Assembly (NCBI GenBank): GCA_012845835.1
Contig: JABAKD010000001.1
Coordinates: 18,947,590-19,011,589, forward strand
Source: Undaria pinnatifida
Lineage: Eukaryota > Sar > Phaeophyceae > Laminariales > Alariaceae
Direction: 5' to 3'
DNA length: 64,000 nt
Shown here: positions 1 to 13,600 of the stretch, piece after piece
Position numbering within the stretch: position 1 is the stretch's first letter
How the letters are laid out: each line of letters opens with the position of its first letter
Notes under the pieces: model-generated
Told to the model about the DNA's origin: nothing
What the model saw: the letters and a program-made list of their open reading frames with translations, nothing else
The model's database searches: none
Made by a program: the position numbers and the translations under genes

Positions 1-688
1 CTGCTTTTCTTCGCGTGTTCCTGGCTCCATAGCCAGACGGTCAGAAGTGTGGGAGTGGGTTTTGAGGAGCCGCATCTTCGACTCATGGTCTAGTCCGTAG
101 AACCGGAGTTTCCCCGAATCTCCCATATTTCTGCATATGCGACTCATCAGGGTGGGCTAGTGTTAAGATACGGCCTCGAAAGGCCTGTAAGTATCCGAAT
201 TTGAGATAATTTGTATGGGTTTTATATGATAAGGTTGGCGTTTTATATTCGGGAGAGTTAGGAATTAGATCGGAGGCACGTGCCTCCGATCTGAGAAGCT
301 ATCCCGGGCTCTGGTGGAAACGAATAAAGCTACATCTCTACGAAGGAACGATTTCAAGTGAGTACTCTCCGAGGACCTGCTCAATTGGCAGACCTGCAGG
401 GGGCACTCTGTGTCCCCCACCTTTAATTTAACACTATGGCAAACAAAAGCCAAAAGGAGAGTATTTTCGGTTTTATGATGGTTTGCGAAAGACCAATATA
501 TCTCGGGTAATTACTCTTGTTGGCGAGGATTGGTTACATTGGCTAATAGGTCTTGCTGGTATCTCTTGTTTGTGGTTGCCTACGCGTAGTGTCGAGATGG
601 AGTGGGGCATCCTTGTGACCGTACAGCACAGGACTGGTCTTAAATGAGAGAGGGGATGCAAAGTCACAATTATATTGGTTATACTATA
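1..688. other. Unassigned sequence
   Basis: No exon, RNA gene or repeat could be supported here. Short open frames exist on both strands but lack any recognisable motif or paired splice sites. Confidence 0.5.
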
Positions 689-1028
689 GAAGTGACTACG
701 CGGGCCAGTGGGTAGTTCTATGTAACCAACAAAAGATATGTCGTGGGTTCGAGTCCCACCGACTTCGTATTTCCGCTTTTTTCCGGGAAAAGCAAAAACG
801 AAATAACGTCAAGCGTGCGCGCTGGAGACGTGAATGGTTATGATAGTTTGCTCCTGAGTACTTCGGTAGTGCTTGGCGAGGGGAGAGAGACACGGAGATC
901 CCTGTTACGAAGTCGGTGAGAGTCAATTGGCGGACTCGCAAACATATATTTTGTTGGTTATATAGCACTACCCACTGGCCGACGTGCCACGACTACGTGG
1001 GCCAGTGGGCAGTTCTATACAGCCAACA
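689..1028. repeat. tRNA-derived (SINE-like) copies, one inverted
   Basis: Plus strand 689-768 has tRNA-like parts: an A-box-like GGCCAGTGGGTAG, a perfect T-arm/B-box GTGGGTTCGAGTCCCAC, and a partial acceptor stem (GAAGT pairing with ACTTC). The anticodon arm does not fold convincingly, so this is a pseudo-tRNA or SINE head rather than a working tRNA. A second, inverted copy on the minus strand (about 980 to 895) keeps the A-box part and the CCGACTTCGTA end but has lost the B box. A third, partial plus copy starts near 990. The inverted pairing could fold into a hairpin. Confidence 0.6.
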
Positions 1029-1129
1029 CCCATCCATCCACATGTCCATCCATGTTATACCGAGTTATCTTCACCGTTGCGCGGGCACTCTATAGACAAC
1101 CTCGAGGTACGACTACCTTTTTTTTCATG

Positions 1130-1425
1130 TATCATACCTGGTATGATATATTATAAAAAATGAAAATACACTCCAGCTGTGAGATCGAAGATTTGGTCGA
1201 AACTCATCTTTGCAAGCTGTGTGTGATACTCCGATCGCGCGCATTACGAGTTGTGTGTCCTCATTAAGGATATAGGTCGGCGACTCCCCTTACAACTACG
1301 GTGTATGTAGCTATCAGGGTCAACAGGATGATTTTAGTCAGTCTGTGCGCGGAAACTATAAAACCCGTTTCTGAGGGGGACAAAATCTGACAGCTGTGAA
1401 GGGAAATGTATCCTTTTATCAAGTG
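1130..1425 (-). repeat. famE dispersed repeat
   Basis: Minus-strand copy of a repeat also seen near 22500-22690, 25575-25815, 30450-30585 (plus) and 33060-33215 (minus). Shared landmarks are CTGTTGACCCTGG, CCTATATCCTTAATGAGGAC, GCGATCGGAGTATCA and CTCACAGCTGGAGTG followed by an A/T-rich end. No coding capacity is visible. Confidence 0.7.
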
Positions 1426-1564
1426 AATCTTGTAAGTCGAATAACCGGTGAGGGGGGTGGGGCGGAGTTTTGAAGGACGTGGGGCCTGGTTTTGATCAAA
1501 AGCGAGCGGGTTTGGAGGGGGGGGGGGGGGGGGGGGAAGGGGGAATATATATAGTTACATTTAT

Positions 1565-1750
1565 TTCATGACCACATCACCTCGCATGTTGTATTTGGCA
1601 ATACGTATCTCTTTCTCATAATTAGCGATGTCAGAAAATAATGGTAACTACATGATGGCGGTGACAGTGCTTGACCACATCACCTCGCCTGCTGTATTTG
1701 GCAATACGTATCTCGTTCTTACAATTAGCGATGTAAAAAATGTTTCAGAA
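1565..1750 (+). repeat. Direct tandem duplication, period about 103 bp
   Basis: The block starting GACCACATCACCTCGC and running through TTTGGCAATACGTATCTC and AATTAGCGATGT occurs near 1569 and again near 1672 with few changes. The copies are not in a recognisable gene. Confidence 0.75.
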
Positions 1751-1964
1751 AATATGAGTTTCGACAAAATATTCGATCTCACAGCTGGAGTTTATTTTCA
1801 TTTTTTATAAAATAATGGTAACTACAAATATTTTATCTTTCGACCCATCCATGTACAAGTACAATAACCACTGATAGGGACAGCTTACGCTATACCTACA
1901 ATGGGACCCGAAGGGTGCGCCAGCTAGCGTTGGGCTGCGAAAGCAACTGAGTTAAATCGACACA

Positions 1965-2040
1965 CGCCGCGTATGAAAATACGTGGAAGTGTGGTGAGCT
2001 AAAGCTTTATTTTTCCCCATCCCCGGAGGATAAAAATAAA
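1965..2040 (+). repeat. fam7 dispersed repeat fragment
   Basis: About 75 bp containing TATGAAAATACGTGGAAG, GTGGTGAGCT and CCGGAGGAT. A close relative lies at 36483-36560 within the first mapped FCP1 intron. Confidence 0.65.
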
Positions 2041-3530
2041 TAAATAAATAAATAACAAATTATGAAGTTTTAACACGTTGTTTACTACACCTAAACACTG
2101 GGTTGCATACTGCATCTAACATCAAACCTTCTAGAATAGTAAACATTACCAGGCAGATGATATAAAGGGATGTCTTCTTGCTACAAGGTTACCGTCAGAT
2201 TTGTCCCCTTTAAGGATTTTTAGCTTCCGCGCACATATCGAAATGTCCCGCCCCCCCCCCCCTCCCCACCCCCGTCTCCCGATCCCTCTTGTTCAACCCC
2301 CCCCCTCCCCCCCCCCCCCCCCCCTCCCCCCCCCCCCCCCCTCATCATCGTAGAACCAGTCACCGGCAGGAAGACTTGTATGCCAGAACAGAACTTGATG
2401 CGAGTACAAATATCTACTGACTATTAATATTATAGTACGATTGAATATAATATTGTCTTACCATATGTGGCGAGCGAGTATCACATTATATTATGTATTA
2501 TGTACTTTCGAACGAAATATTTTCACGCTTTAAAAAGTAAAAAGCCTTCTTCAAGTGTGCACAAAGATTTAATACGGTAAGTAATTCAATGTTCAACCAT
2601 TTGCCGGGTCCACATATTGTTTCGTACGTACGTACGTACTTCGTATACGTCGTACAGTACTTGAGTATATACTTGAGAAACAAAAATTGATCGCATACTC
2701 CCCCCATATTTGTTGTGCGGTACATTTTGACATTTTGATGTGGTCAGGTCGTTCGTTTCTGATGGTTGGCATTGCATGGCTAAATCACCTTGCGCAGTGT
2801 TTGCGAGCACAGGCCATGTATGTAATAACTCTTTAAAAGGAGGCATCGGCACGGACACTAATTGTGCTGGATGTAGACGGGGGTGGAAAGATCAGTTCAA
2901 CTTGAAGAACACGCACTGCGGTTGCTGGTGATCTCACATTAAGTTTGAAGATCATGATTGCCATAATCTAGCTCAACTTTTTCCCGAATGGCCCTCTTTC
3001 CCGACAACAACGTGAAGAGTGCACAAATAAACGCTGAGCGAAACGAGTCATCCCACGCTGCTAGCGGCGCACCAGAATTTTCCAAGCTCCCCTAACACGA
3101 TGAGGAGCTAAATATCTCACCATCATCAATCACCCGAACACGATACATCGAAGACATTCGTTCGCGCAACCCGATCAAACTTTCTGTGCGCTAGTCCCAA
3201 AACAAATACCAAACTCACTCGTAAAGTTATTATACTAACCGGTAGGTGGACACTAACTACTTGAGGAGCTCAACCGGTTAGATAGTTCACAGTACAGCAG
3301 TATACTGCTGTATGCTGTATGCTGTATCAGAAACGCTTGACCCAGACAGTGCAAGCCTTCGCTCCGCTCGTACCGAATAGTACCGTGGGACATGACTCCG
3401 GACGCGTCTGCGTATGGAAATACCTCGACGAGGACCCGTCTTCCCAAAGCCGACACTTTCGTTGCTCGCCCCCTTTGGGTTTGGAGTCCGAACAAAATCG
3501 GCCCCAAAGTTCACCCCGAGGTGTGTGTTA
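2041..3530. other. Unassigned; homopolymer C tracts
   Basis: Contains long C-only runs at about 2252-2342, a short CGTA repeat near 2625-2637 and otherwise unassigned sequence. No gene could be supported. Confidence 0.5.
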
Positions 3531-3534
3531 CGAT

Positions 3535-3815
3535 TGAGGTAGTAAGATGTATACCACTTTTTGGCCATTTTTTTTTCTTCTTAACGACGCGGCTCCGTCC
3601 TTGACCCCAAACCGTGTGAATTATGCCATTCTTGTCTTGCAACATCATGTTTTCGTGTCTCTAGGACATGTACCTTTGTATGTATAATATAAGACATAGG
3701 GTACTCCATCGGGCTGTACACTCTCATATTTATCGAGATCAGTTCTTGGGTGGGGGGTATGGGAACCTTGGACCTCATAAAACAAAAGAGTGCACCTCTA
3801 CCGCACTACTAGGAT
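3535..3815 (+). mobile_element. fam1 TIR element (MITE-like)
   Basis: A degenerate member of fam1, the commonest short element here. Family landmarks in order: GTGCTACGATAGAGGTA, CCACTTTTTGGC, TGAATGACGGGGCTCCTTAA, ATCGTCGGAAT, CTAGGCCATGGG, GGTATAGAGCTCCTCAAG, GTGCACCTCTACCGTAGCAC. The first and last are inverted repeats of each other. This copy keeps CCACTTTTTGGCC, the ACGCGGCTCC block and GTGCACCTCTACCGCAC. No transposase is encoded, so it would be non-autonomous. Confidence 0.7.
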
Positions 3816-4386
3816 TAGACTATCAGTACTGATACTATTAGTACTATTAGTATCACCACTATTATTAATAGTAATATTAATAGTAGCATGTGCCGGGGTG
3901 TGTGTAAATTAATGAGTGTATGTGATACATGTGGTGGAACAAATCGTGAAAAAAAGGCGGCACAATTGCATACAGTCCGCATACCGACTTTGAATATCCA
4001 ACGGTACAACACATTAGCTGCGGACGACGCATTCTATTCAAAGAGAGAACTGCACTGCTGCAGTACCGGCCTCTATTGGTAAATATGCATGTCGGGGGGT
4101 GTAGCCCGCGTGTGATTCCGGGATTTCGAGAAGTAGAATTTCAAAGTCTGTCCACCACTGAGGCTGTGAGTGGGCTGACTTCATTTTGTTTTTTTCATCA
4201 CTTGTACTGTCTTCATTCCTGGCCCATAGTAGGAGTTTCTCAAGAGGTACCGCTTGCCCCCCAGAAAAACTTCATAAGAGGTACCGCTTGCCCAAAAAAA
4301 CGTCGTACGCGGCGTCGTGTAACTCGCCCCACCACGACCCAGTAACCACGTCACTACCACCGCCAACCTCGCACAATCAACTATAA
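3816..4386. other. 3' flank of the TPR gene
   Basis: Lies just beyond the stop codon of the minus-strand TPR gene and would hold its 3' UTR and poly(A) site, neither of which I can place. A short AGTACTATT-type repeat at 3826-3886 and two copies of GAGGTACCGCTTGCCC near 4244 and 4279 are visible. Confidence 0.4.
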
Positions 4387-4656
4387 CTACGCTTTAGCCG
4401 TTGTCAGGACAATTGGCGCGAAACATGCCCGCACCCACACCCACGCTAACCAAATCCCGGCGAGCGCCACACCCCTCGACCACAGCACGGCCAGCTGCGA
4501 TCCTCGCCGGTACACCCCCGAGGCAATCTCGCCGAAACTGATCCAGCTCTCCAGCGTTTTTCCGTCGGCCTCTTTTAGGTACGTGCTGACTTTTTTGACG
4601 ACGGCCTCGTTGACTGGAACTCCCGCGGCCCCCGCCAGCGACTTCAGAGCGTCCGG
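4387..4656 (-). CDS. TPR gene exon 6 (C-terminal TM segment)
   Basis: 89 codons plus TAG, starting after a TTTTTATCAG acceptor. It reads PDALKSLAGAAGVPVNEAVV, then KKVSTYLKEADGKTLESW, then a hydrophobic stretch GVALAGIWLAWVWVRACFAP about 20 residues before the end. Phase 0 fits the AAG end of exon 5. A tail-anchor or membrane-proximal helix is the likely role. Two decayed copies of its acceptor and first codons lie upstream in the intron. Confidence 0.8.
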   Translation of the reverse strand, partial: PDALKSLAGAAGVPVNEAVVKKVSTYLKEADGKTLESWISFGEIASGVYRRGSQLAVLWSRGVALAGIWLAWVWVRACFAPIVLTTAKA

Positions 4657-7600
4657 CTGATAAAAACGGAGCGAAGGAAGCAGCAAGGAGAGGAGGCTAA
4701 GCTCGGGGTGCAGGGGCGGGAGTAGCGGGGGCGGGTGTAGAGTAGGAAGGCGATTGCATGGATGTCGATATCCATGACAAGCACAATAGGCTATTCGTGT
4801 ACGGATATACACATTCATGAAAGACAGGAAGAGTCTACCTATAGTGCAATATCGTAATATCGCATTACGCCGTCCTGGTACATGAGAAAATTATTCAGCA
4901 AGCGAATCTAGAGCGCCCGGCTGAGAAATACGAAGCGCAGCTACCAGTAGAAGGAATACTATAAGCTCGCAGCGGTGGGGCGGGGGTTGCGGGGGCTGGA
5001 GTAGAATAGGAAGGTGACGGGATGGGTATCCATATCAATGACAATCGCAAACATGTATCAATATTCGCATTACGCGTACTAGGGGTAGCGCTTTTTGGCA
5101 AAAATAGTTTCTGAATTTCGGGACCTCTTAACCCCATATCGCTGGATTTTTTTTATTCTTCATCAATTTCATTTTATTACCCAGGCCATGACAGTTTTCA
5201 TCGTGTTGCACTTTCCTTTTTCTCGACATCAATTTCTGGTTGGGGTATAGAGCTCCTCAAGCCAACGACTTTTTGCAGGGAAAAAACGGGTGTACCTCTA
5301 CCGTACTATTAGTAGCATGTGTCTGCCGGTATATACGAGTATTTTTCGGCAAGCGATACTTCAGGGAGTCCGGATGATAAGTGCGTACCAGTAGGAAGCA
5401 AGGAGGGTGGAAAAACTTCGAAGCGGAGGTGGGAGAAGATCAGGAAGACGTCGACATGGGTATCAAAACATCCATATCCATGAGATGACACAACGGTCTA
5501 TTCAAGGTAAAAAGCCACACGACGCTGTATCTCGTCAACCTTTTATGATGGGAAGAAACACTAGAACACCGCCATAAGTATCACCGACGCAATCCTACGG
5601 TACAGGGTGACCAACCATTGTTTTTCCCCCTGCTCAACTTGAGGAGCTTTACGTCTCACACAAAAAAGCACCTCAACTGAAAGTGTAACCCTTAGAACAA
5701 ACAAATCCATGGCCTGAGGGGTTACAAAACATTTGAAACATTCATACTGAAAAAAATAATGAGATTTGTCCGACGATTTTGGGTCATGGAGCCTTGTCAT
5801 TCACCAAATATTCTAGCCAAAAAGAGGTATACCTCAAAACCCCTATCGTAGCACCCGTCCCTATGCCGCCTGTGCGCGTGCCTTACTTCCCCCTCCGTTG
5901 CACTCCGGATAAATCCCCTCTACCTCATCAGCCCGGCCTGCTTCGTTTGGCTGGGACACCACAATCAAGCCGTCTCTTTTTTGCACACATCGAACAGATC
6001 CTCTATATGTTTGCTCTGCTCTAGATTTTCAAGGAAAATCTGTGTGTTGTAGCCCGTTTAGGAATCCAGACGCCAAAATTGACGGGGGGAAAAAGATACT
6101 TGCAGCATCGGCCACATAACATCCCACACGGACTATTAATAGACCCTATAACCCCGACGCCACCATCGTAACAATGTCCCGAAAAAACAAATGGTGTGTT
6201 ATGTGCATGGTCCTCCAGAAGCCCCGTCTCGCCGCGGTTGGCGCGCACTCCGTAGTCTTCACAAGCAGAAGCCAGAGAAACCACAACACCTGTAGACCTA
6301 TCCTCGAGGCCTACCAATCGGCAGCGGGCAGTGTCTTGCCGTCCGCTTATGTGCCTCTGTTAATCATGCGCAGCTATGCACAAGAAGCTATAGTAGATAC
6401 ACGCGAGAGGAGTGGGCTCACTGTTTTTTCTCGCCTGCTTTCTTCTGGACTATAATAACCTACGTCCGTCCGTAGAGCCCACGGCTACTAATGGTTCACT
6501 GTCGCTGTCGTATGTTAGCAAAACTCATACGTACCAGTATCTCATTTGCTCTGCGAAGTTCGAGATATTATGCTGTTTCAACAAAAAAAAAGTAGGCGAC
6601 ATTAAAACTCACCCCTTTTTTTTTTCTTGTCCCGTCTGTGATACCAGGTATCTACTATCTTCGCTCTGTTTTTTTCTCTTTCTCCCTCCCTAGACGTAAC
6701 TCAGATCCGGGGTCACTATTATTAGCAGGCTCTTCTCCCCCCTCCCCATTACGCTACTACATAAAAACGGCGGTGACTTATTGTCTAGGATAAAGTAGGG
6801 GATCGGGGATCGGGGAACTTTTCGTCAAGATTCATGTTCATACTGCCGATGTGAGCGGTGGAACCCATCTGTTTTCAGATCCTCCTGGAGATCGGGAAAA
6901 AAGCTTAATCTCCATACATTGCTGTCGTTCGTGTACCAGTTTTTATCTATCATGAGGCTTATTGAGCAGCCCACTACAGCCCACCACGGTACCACGCAAT
7001 AAGGACGGCGACTTATTGCCTAGGACACGGTAGGGGATCGGGGATCGGGGAGATTGTCAAGACTCATATTCATGCTGCCGGTGTGAACGGTGGAACCTAT
7101 CATGCGGCCCATTGAGCTCAGCCTTGTCAGCAACGACGAGAAATAACCAAAGTCTCGGGCAAATTTACATGGGCCACACCTGGCACAAAAACCCCAACAG
7201 ACACGCAAGCTTGGGGCGCGGCGAGGGGTACCATGGCGAAATGAATATCACATGATTGCTTTTTACTTGGTTTCAGTATCATACAACACGCACGATCGCG
7301 CAATTCGATGCCAGTCGGCGAGGGAAGCAACTGGCTGAAGTCTTCTCGCAATACACACGAAGGTGCGCACCGTAGTGGGGAAGGGGGCGGGCAAGAGTCT
7401 TCTTAGTGATCCTGGATCTGAGTTTCGACTAGGGAGGGAGAAGGAGGAAGAAAAAAAGCGCGATGATAATTAATGCGATAAGCAAAAACAAAACGCACAC
7501 AAACACACGCGGACACATACCCTCGGGCGAACTTCCAAGCTGCTGTATAGCACGCACGATAGCATACCCCCACAACCCCACGGAAGAATTTCCAAGCTAC

Positions 7601-10600
7601 TACTCTGTCGCCTGACGTGGTGTACGATAACACGCGTGATGGTGATACACAACCTCGGGGCGAATTCTCCAAGCTGATTTTATCGCCAACGCCGAGAGTT
7701 CAACCGCCGAGCAGCGATGAACAATACCATTCTCGAAGGTGTTTTCCAACCTTAACGTGGAGAAAATCGTGGGCGAAAATCGTCAGCGTGCGGAAATCTC
7801 GCTATCATATGATGATAGAGGTAGCACTTTTTGGCCGAAAGTGTTGAGAATGAATGGGAAGCCTTCATCCAAAATGGTCGGAATTTTCGTTTCTTTTTTT
7901 CGCAATACTTTTCGTTGGGTACTTCGTAAGACGATGGGATTGATTGTTCATCGGGTAGCGCTTTTCTATTTCCAAAAATGTGTTTTTTGTGTTGAGTGAG
8001 GTGTACAGCTAGCTCTTCCAAGTGAGTTGAGCCTCAGAAACAAAAAGGTGCACCTCTATGGTATAATAGCATGCGTCCGCGGGGCGGTGTGTTATCTTGT
8101 CGCAACGGGGGTGTTTTCTTGCGTGCTGGTCGGCATTCCGCCCCCGTCTGGACACATGGTACAAAATAGGGGAGCCCCTATTTGCAGGACGGGCCTGCAA
8201 CGAATTCTTGCGGGACGTTTTGGCACACTTTTATCCCAGGTACCTGCACAGACCCCACCCAACCCCAACCCTAACCCTAACCCTAACCCTAACCCTAACC
8301 CCAACCCCAGCCCGACCCCTGACCGTTTGACCGGTACGCGGGGCTAAAAGTGCCCTCGCGTGGCTTCGCCGCGCGTTCGGCAGGCGTTCGCCAAAAAAAA
8401 AACGCGGGCAATAAAAAGCGGCAGGTGGCCAATTAGAGGCACATCCTGCAAGAATTCGTTGCAGGGCCGTCCTGCAAATAGGGTTTCTCACAAAATAGTA
8501 CTAACAGTACTGTAAAGATGCACGATTTTTTTTTTTCCTGCAAGGTTATCGACTTGAAGAGATCTAAACCTCGCCCAAAAACTGATTTCCGGCGCGTGGT
8601 ATGATAGAGGTATGTTATGGTATTGCCCTGGGAGCCTAGCAAGGCAAAGAATCTAGGATGCGGATAAAGTATCAAAAGAGTCCCACGTGTCTTTGAAGGC
8701 GTGCGTGAATAGGAATAAGGGGATGTTGATCTTGCGCCATCCATATGCATAATCGTTCGGTTCCATCCGTGACTAGCGGGAAAAATACAAAGAGATTCTC
8801 TCACGACAAGTGAATGACCAACGTGGAACCTGCCTAGTAGAGAGACCTTCAAGAAGGTGCCCTGTGTCTGCTATCAGGCCCTATCAACGGCACATGGCGT
8901 CGTCGGCAGGACGACATATCATACTACAGCTAGCACTTTTCGGCCAAAGTATTTTTTGAATGACGGGGCTCCTTAACCCAAAATCGTGGGAAAACAAAAA
9001 AATAATAGGCCATTTACTGTTTAGCCATGAGGTTTTTCTGTACATCTAGGCCATGGGTTTGTTCATCTGGTCACAATTTCAGTTAACTCCAAATCAGGTA
9101 GTTAGTTGGTTGGTTGGAGGTATTCAGCTCCTCAAGCAAGGAGCCTGAGAAAAAAAGTGGCTTACCTCTACTGGCCGTAGCATGTGTTATTCCACTAAAA
9201 CTGAAAACGCCACCCGATGAACAACCAAACCCATCGCCTAGGCATACAGAAAAAACTCAGATTGAAGAACAGCAACATTCCGACAATTCGGGGTTAACGA
9301 GGCCGTCATTCAGAAACAAAAAAAAAGGACAAAAAGTGCTACAGCAGTATACGCCTCTATTGTAGCACGCGTCTCTGGTCTGGTCTCGGAAATAGCCGTA
9401 TGGTACAGCCGTAGTGACTCAATAGTGCCGTGCCTTGCCGGATGATAATAACCGCATTAAAGTATATAGGACCTCCAACTATCCCGGAGATAAGCGTGTT
9501 TCGATACGAGGTCACGACAAGCGATTTTGACCTACTATACTGACTAACTATACTATTAATCAATAACTATAGTAACTATACAAGTACGCTAAGGTTGCCT
9601 CGTACGGTAGGGGGTTACGTTCATCTTATCATCATCTTATCGTCGTCTTGTCATCATCTTATCATATTCTTATCATCATAAGATCGTCATCTTATCGTCA
9701 TCTTATCATCATCTTATCATCATCTTATCATCTTATCATCATATTAATAAGATGATCATCTTATGTTGTTTGGGGCCTTTGTCCGAAGTGACTCGGGGTC
9801 GTCACTCGCGCGAGTGACCCCCCTGTTCCTCTGCCGTATTATAGCCTTCGTGCTCATTTAGTGCCCATTTAGTGCTTATTTAGTGCTCATTTAGTGCTCA
9901 TTTAGTGCTCATTTGGTGCTCATTTAGTGCTCATTAAGTGTCCATCTACCGTAGTTATGCGATAAGAAATTCCGCAATGGCATGGAAAGCTACGCTGCGC
10001 AATAAATCGCCAAAGTCTGTTGGTCTGTGATGTACAGAGTCAGTCGTGCGAGTATAATAGTATAATATGATATGATATGATATGATATGATATGATATGA
10101 TATGATATGATATGATATGATATGATATGATATGATATGATATAATATGATATGATACGATATGATATGATATGATAGTATGTATGGTAGTATGTATAGT
10201 ATGATGGCTCAAACCCGCAGTGAAAAGGGGGGTATTAACATCATAACATATATTAACATCCCCCCTGTTAATAGCCTACCGTGCCCTTGGTCAATACTGG
10301 GGCTCGGCACTAAAAGCCTACCGCACCAATGCGGGGCCACGACGGTATCGTTTTTTTTTCAAGTTTTTCCGTGTGCTCGGACAGACACGACCAAATTCGT
10401 GGAACCACACGCCTACGTCATCCAGTGGCAGCGGTAGTGCCGAAAATGCGGCGGAACTTCTCGCTTATCTCCGCTGCCTATATACCTTTAGGCCACTGTT
10501 TATGGAAAAACGAATCTGGATATTGTTCTTTCCCCAGATCTTCCCTTTCCGTCCGGTATCTATTGATGTAAATTTCCCTCGCGGAGAGCTCAAACACCGG

Positions 10601-13600
10601 CCATCCTCTTGAAAAGAACTGTTCGAGCTCTCTTCCAGGGCTTCTCAGCAGACCTCTCACTTGCTACAGGGGTTAATTTTGAGTTATTTCCGCGCGAGAA
10701 TCAATATCTGCAAAAAACACTCAGCATCCGTATCTTGGTCAGATTTGTGGAAAAATATCGGGATTTTTGACGTCTTGGACGAATCTTACCCAGCCCTTAA
10801 AATTGGGTCCTGTGCCTCTGTAGCGAGAGGTCGAACAATTATTTCAAGAGAATGGCCGGTTTTGTGCTCTCCGCGAGGAAAATGAACTCAAGTAGATACC
10901 GGTCGAAAAGGGAAGATCTGGGGGAAAAACAATATCCAGATTTGTTTTTCCATAAATCCTGGTCTTACGACCGGAAAAAATATACCATAAGTACATCAAA
11001 GCAGTGTTGGAGATCGAGATCGAATTTGGCCGTTCAGAATCGCGATTTTGGCGAATTTTCGGGAATCGAGATCGTGTTTTATTTTCGCCGAATAACATCG
11101 CTTTTTAATCGAGATGGAAGATCGAGGATCGATATATATTCGCCCCCCTACTCAAAAAACGACTCACCACAACACGCGTAAACCGAGTTCTCCCATTCTT
11201 GAAATCGCGTACAGAACAGCGCACCAGATAAAAAATCACATGTAGGCGAAAACAACAACGATTGCCCGTCATTTTTGGACAAACAAGTTGGAAATAGCGT
11301 CGGAATATACACTGATTTAACGTGTCGTCGCCCACTACCGGCATGCTGGTACCAGAAACGGTTGAATGCCGTGAATATCGATAATCGAGATAGGCACCTG
11401 CTCTAAAGATCGCCCAAAATATCGAGATCAGCTTGTTTGGCCGATCCGTTCAAGAATCGGTCGCCATCGATTTCACAGACGACCTTCAACACTTGTTCAA
11501 AGTGTACCTGTATCCTGGATCCTGGATATAAAAAAACAGAAACAGACCGGACCAAGTACCACGGACCTTGCAAAGTTGAGCGTCGACCACTCACATGGTC
11601 GACGTCAGAGCTGTTCCATTTGTAACAAAAAATGTCCTCAAAACGTGTGTATTTCTAACTGGGTATTAAACCCTCTCCTGGGAAAACGCTCTACAACAAA
11701 AAAATAAGCCCAGGGCTCAATCACCTCACTCACCTCTGCCTTCCTGAGAAAATAACAGCTCTCTGCTGGGAAAGGGATGTAAAGCAAAAAGGAAGGCATG
11801 CCTTATTCTCAATTTACTTATTTTCGCCTGCATAACCACAACCCTTTGTTGGGAAAACGCTCTACGACAAAAAAAAAAACAAGGCATGCCTTGACCGCCA
11901 TGGTTTACTCACCTCTGCCTGCCTGAGGAAGGAACGGCCCTCTGATGGGACAGGGATCTAAGGCCAAAAGGCCTGGCTTATTTCCAATTTACTTCCGCCT
12001 GCGTGAACCCTGTGTGAATAGAATTGCCCTCATGTTATTGGAAAAAATCTACTTAAAACTAGCGTGGGATATCTTCTTGCGCTTGCAGATCTAAAAGGGA
12101 CGGAACAGCTGTTCCTCTGTCCTGGGAAAAAGGCTACATGGCATAAAGTAAGGCATGCTTTATTCTAGCGACATGGCTTTCATCACCGCTTGCTGGAGGA
12201 AGGAATAGCCCTCTGCTGGGAAAAGGGTCTAACGCTAAAAATAACGCATGCCTTTTTCTAGCGGTTAGGGTTTGGTTCCAACTACTGGAGTTTGGAACAG
12301 CCCTCTGCTGGGAAAAGGCTATACGTCAAAAGATAAGGTATGCCTGATCTTAGCGGTCACTGCATGCCTCTGCCTGCTTTGAGGAAACAACAGGCCCCTG
12401 CTAAGAAGCAGAGAATGCTCTTAAGGGACAACGCAAGGCATGCCTTCATCATGGCGGCCAGGGCTCACCTCAGCCTGCTTGAGGAAGGAACACACGAACT
12501 GCTGCGTCCCAGGATTGCGGAGCTGTTTTTTAACCACCTGTGAAGGTGCGAAAATTGATGCGGTGCGAACACAAATGCCGCGTGTTAGTTGACGGGTCGA
12601 CACATTGACCCTTCCTTCAACGGTGCACGTGCGCCTTCGCTTTGCAGACACACTGCTTGAAAGTAGATTCGACTGAGTTTAGAACCATAAGAAACGGTTG
12701 AGACACGGAAGAGGAACGGTTGACAGAGCAGAACAGGGCAGTGAGGAACTGACGATTTGCTGTGTCCCAGGATTGAGGGGTCGCTTTGCAGCCACCTGTC
12801 ATGAGGCGAAAACATATGCAGCGTGATAGTTGGCGTGTTGGCGTGGTCATCCCTGCGTTACAGGTACAAGTGCGCTTCGTCTTAGGGGCAAACAGCTTGA
12901 AAATAAATTAGACTCGAGCACGTTTCGGAAGTGTATGGGGGTGCGAGACGTGGGTCTGGTAGCTGGAGAGGGTAGGGTCAGGAGGACATGGATGCCCATC
13001 TAGTGTTCGTAGTTGTTGGTTGTGGATTAATCGTTTTGCGCTTTTGTTGGCCTGGATTTTCGGGTATTTCATCATGCTCTTGATTGTTGACACAATGTAA
13101 TAACGCTGCATAGTGCGGATGCCAACATAAATAATAGCTATAGTAACATCACCACCGCCACGACCACCACCGACACCAACACCGACACCAACACCAACAC
13201 CAACACCAACACCAACACCAACACCAACAACAACACCAACAACAACAACAACAACAACAACAAAAATCAAGTTTTGACCCATAAACAAAGGTCAACACAC
13301 GGAAAAAGAACGGTTCACACATGACAAGGCAGTGAGGAACTGACGATTGCCTTCGTCCTAGGATTGCAGATTGCTGCTTTTTTACCATTATGATCCTTCA
13401 CTGCGAGAGCATGCCACAAAATACACATCCAAACTGCGATGCAAGGTTGTTGGCTTGATCATCTACTCTATACCTCACCCAAAGAGTGACCTATTACTGC
13501 AACCATCGTGATGGACAAACCCATGGCCTAGGAAAAAAACAAAAAATCCTATACAAGTATGTATTCTATTAATAATCAAGAAACGATAAAATTCCCACGG

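Noticed and set aside
12908-13388. Minus frames with poly-Val/Gly or poly-Cys/Trp
   Set aside because: Translation of the CCAACA microsatellite.
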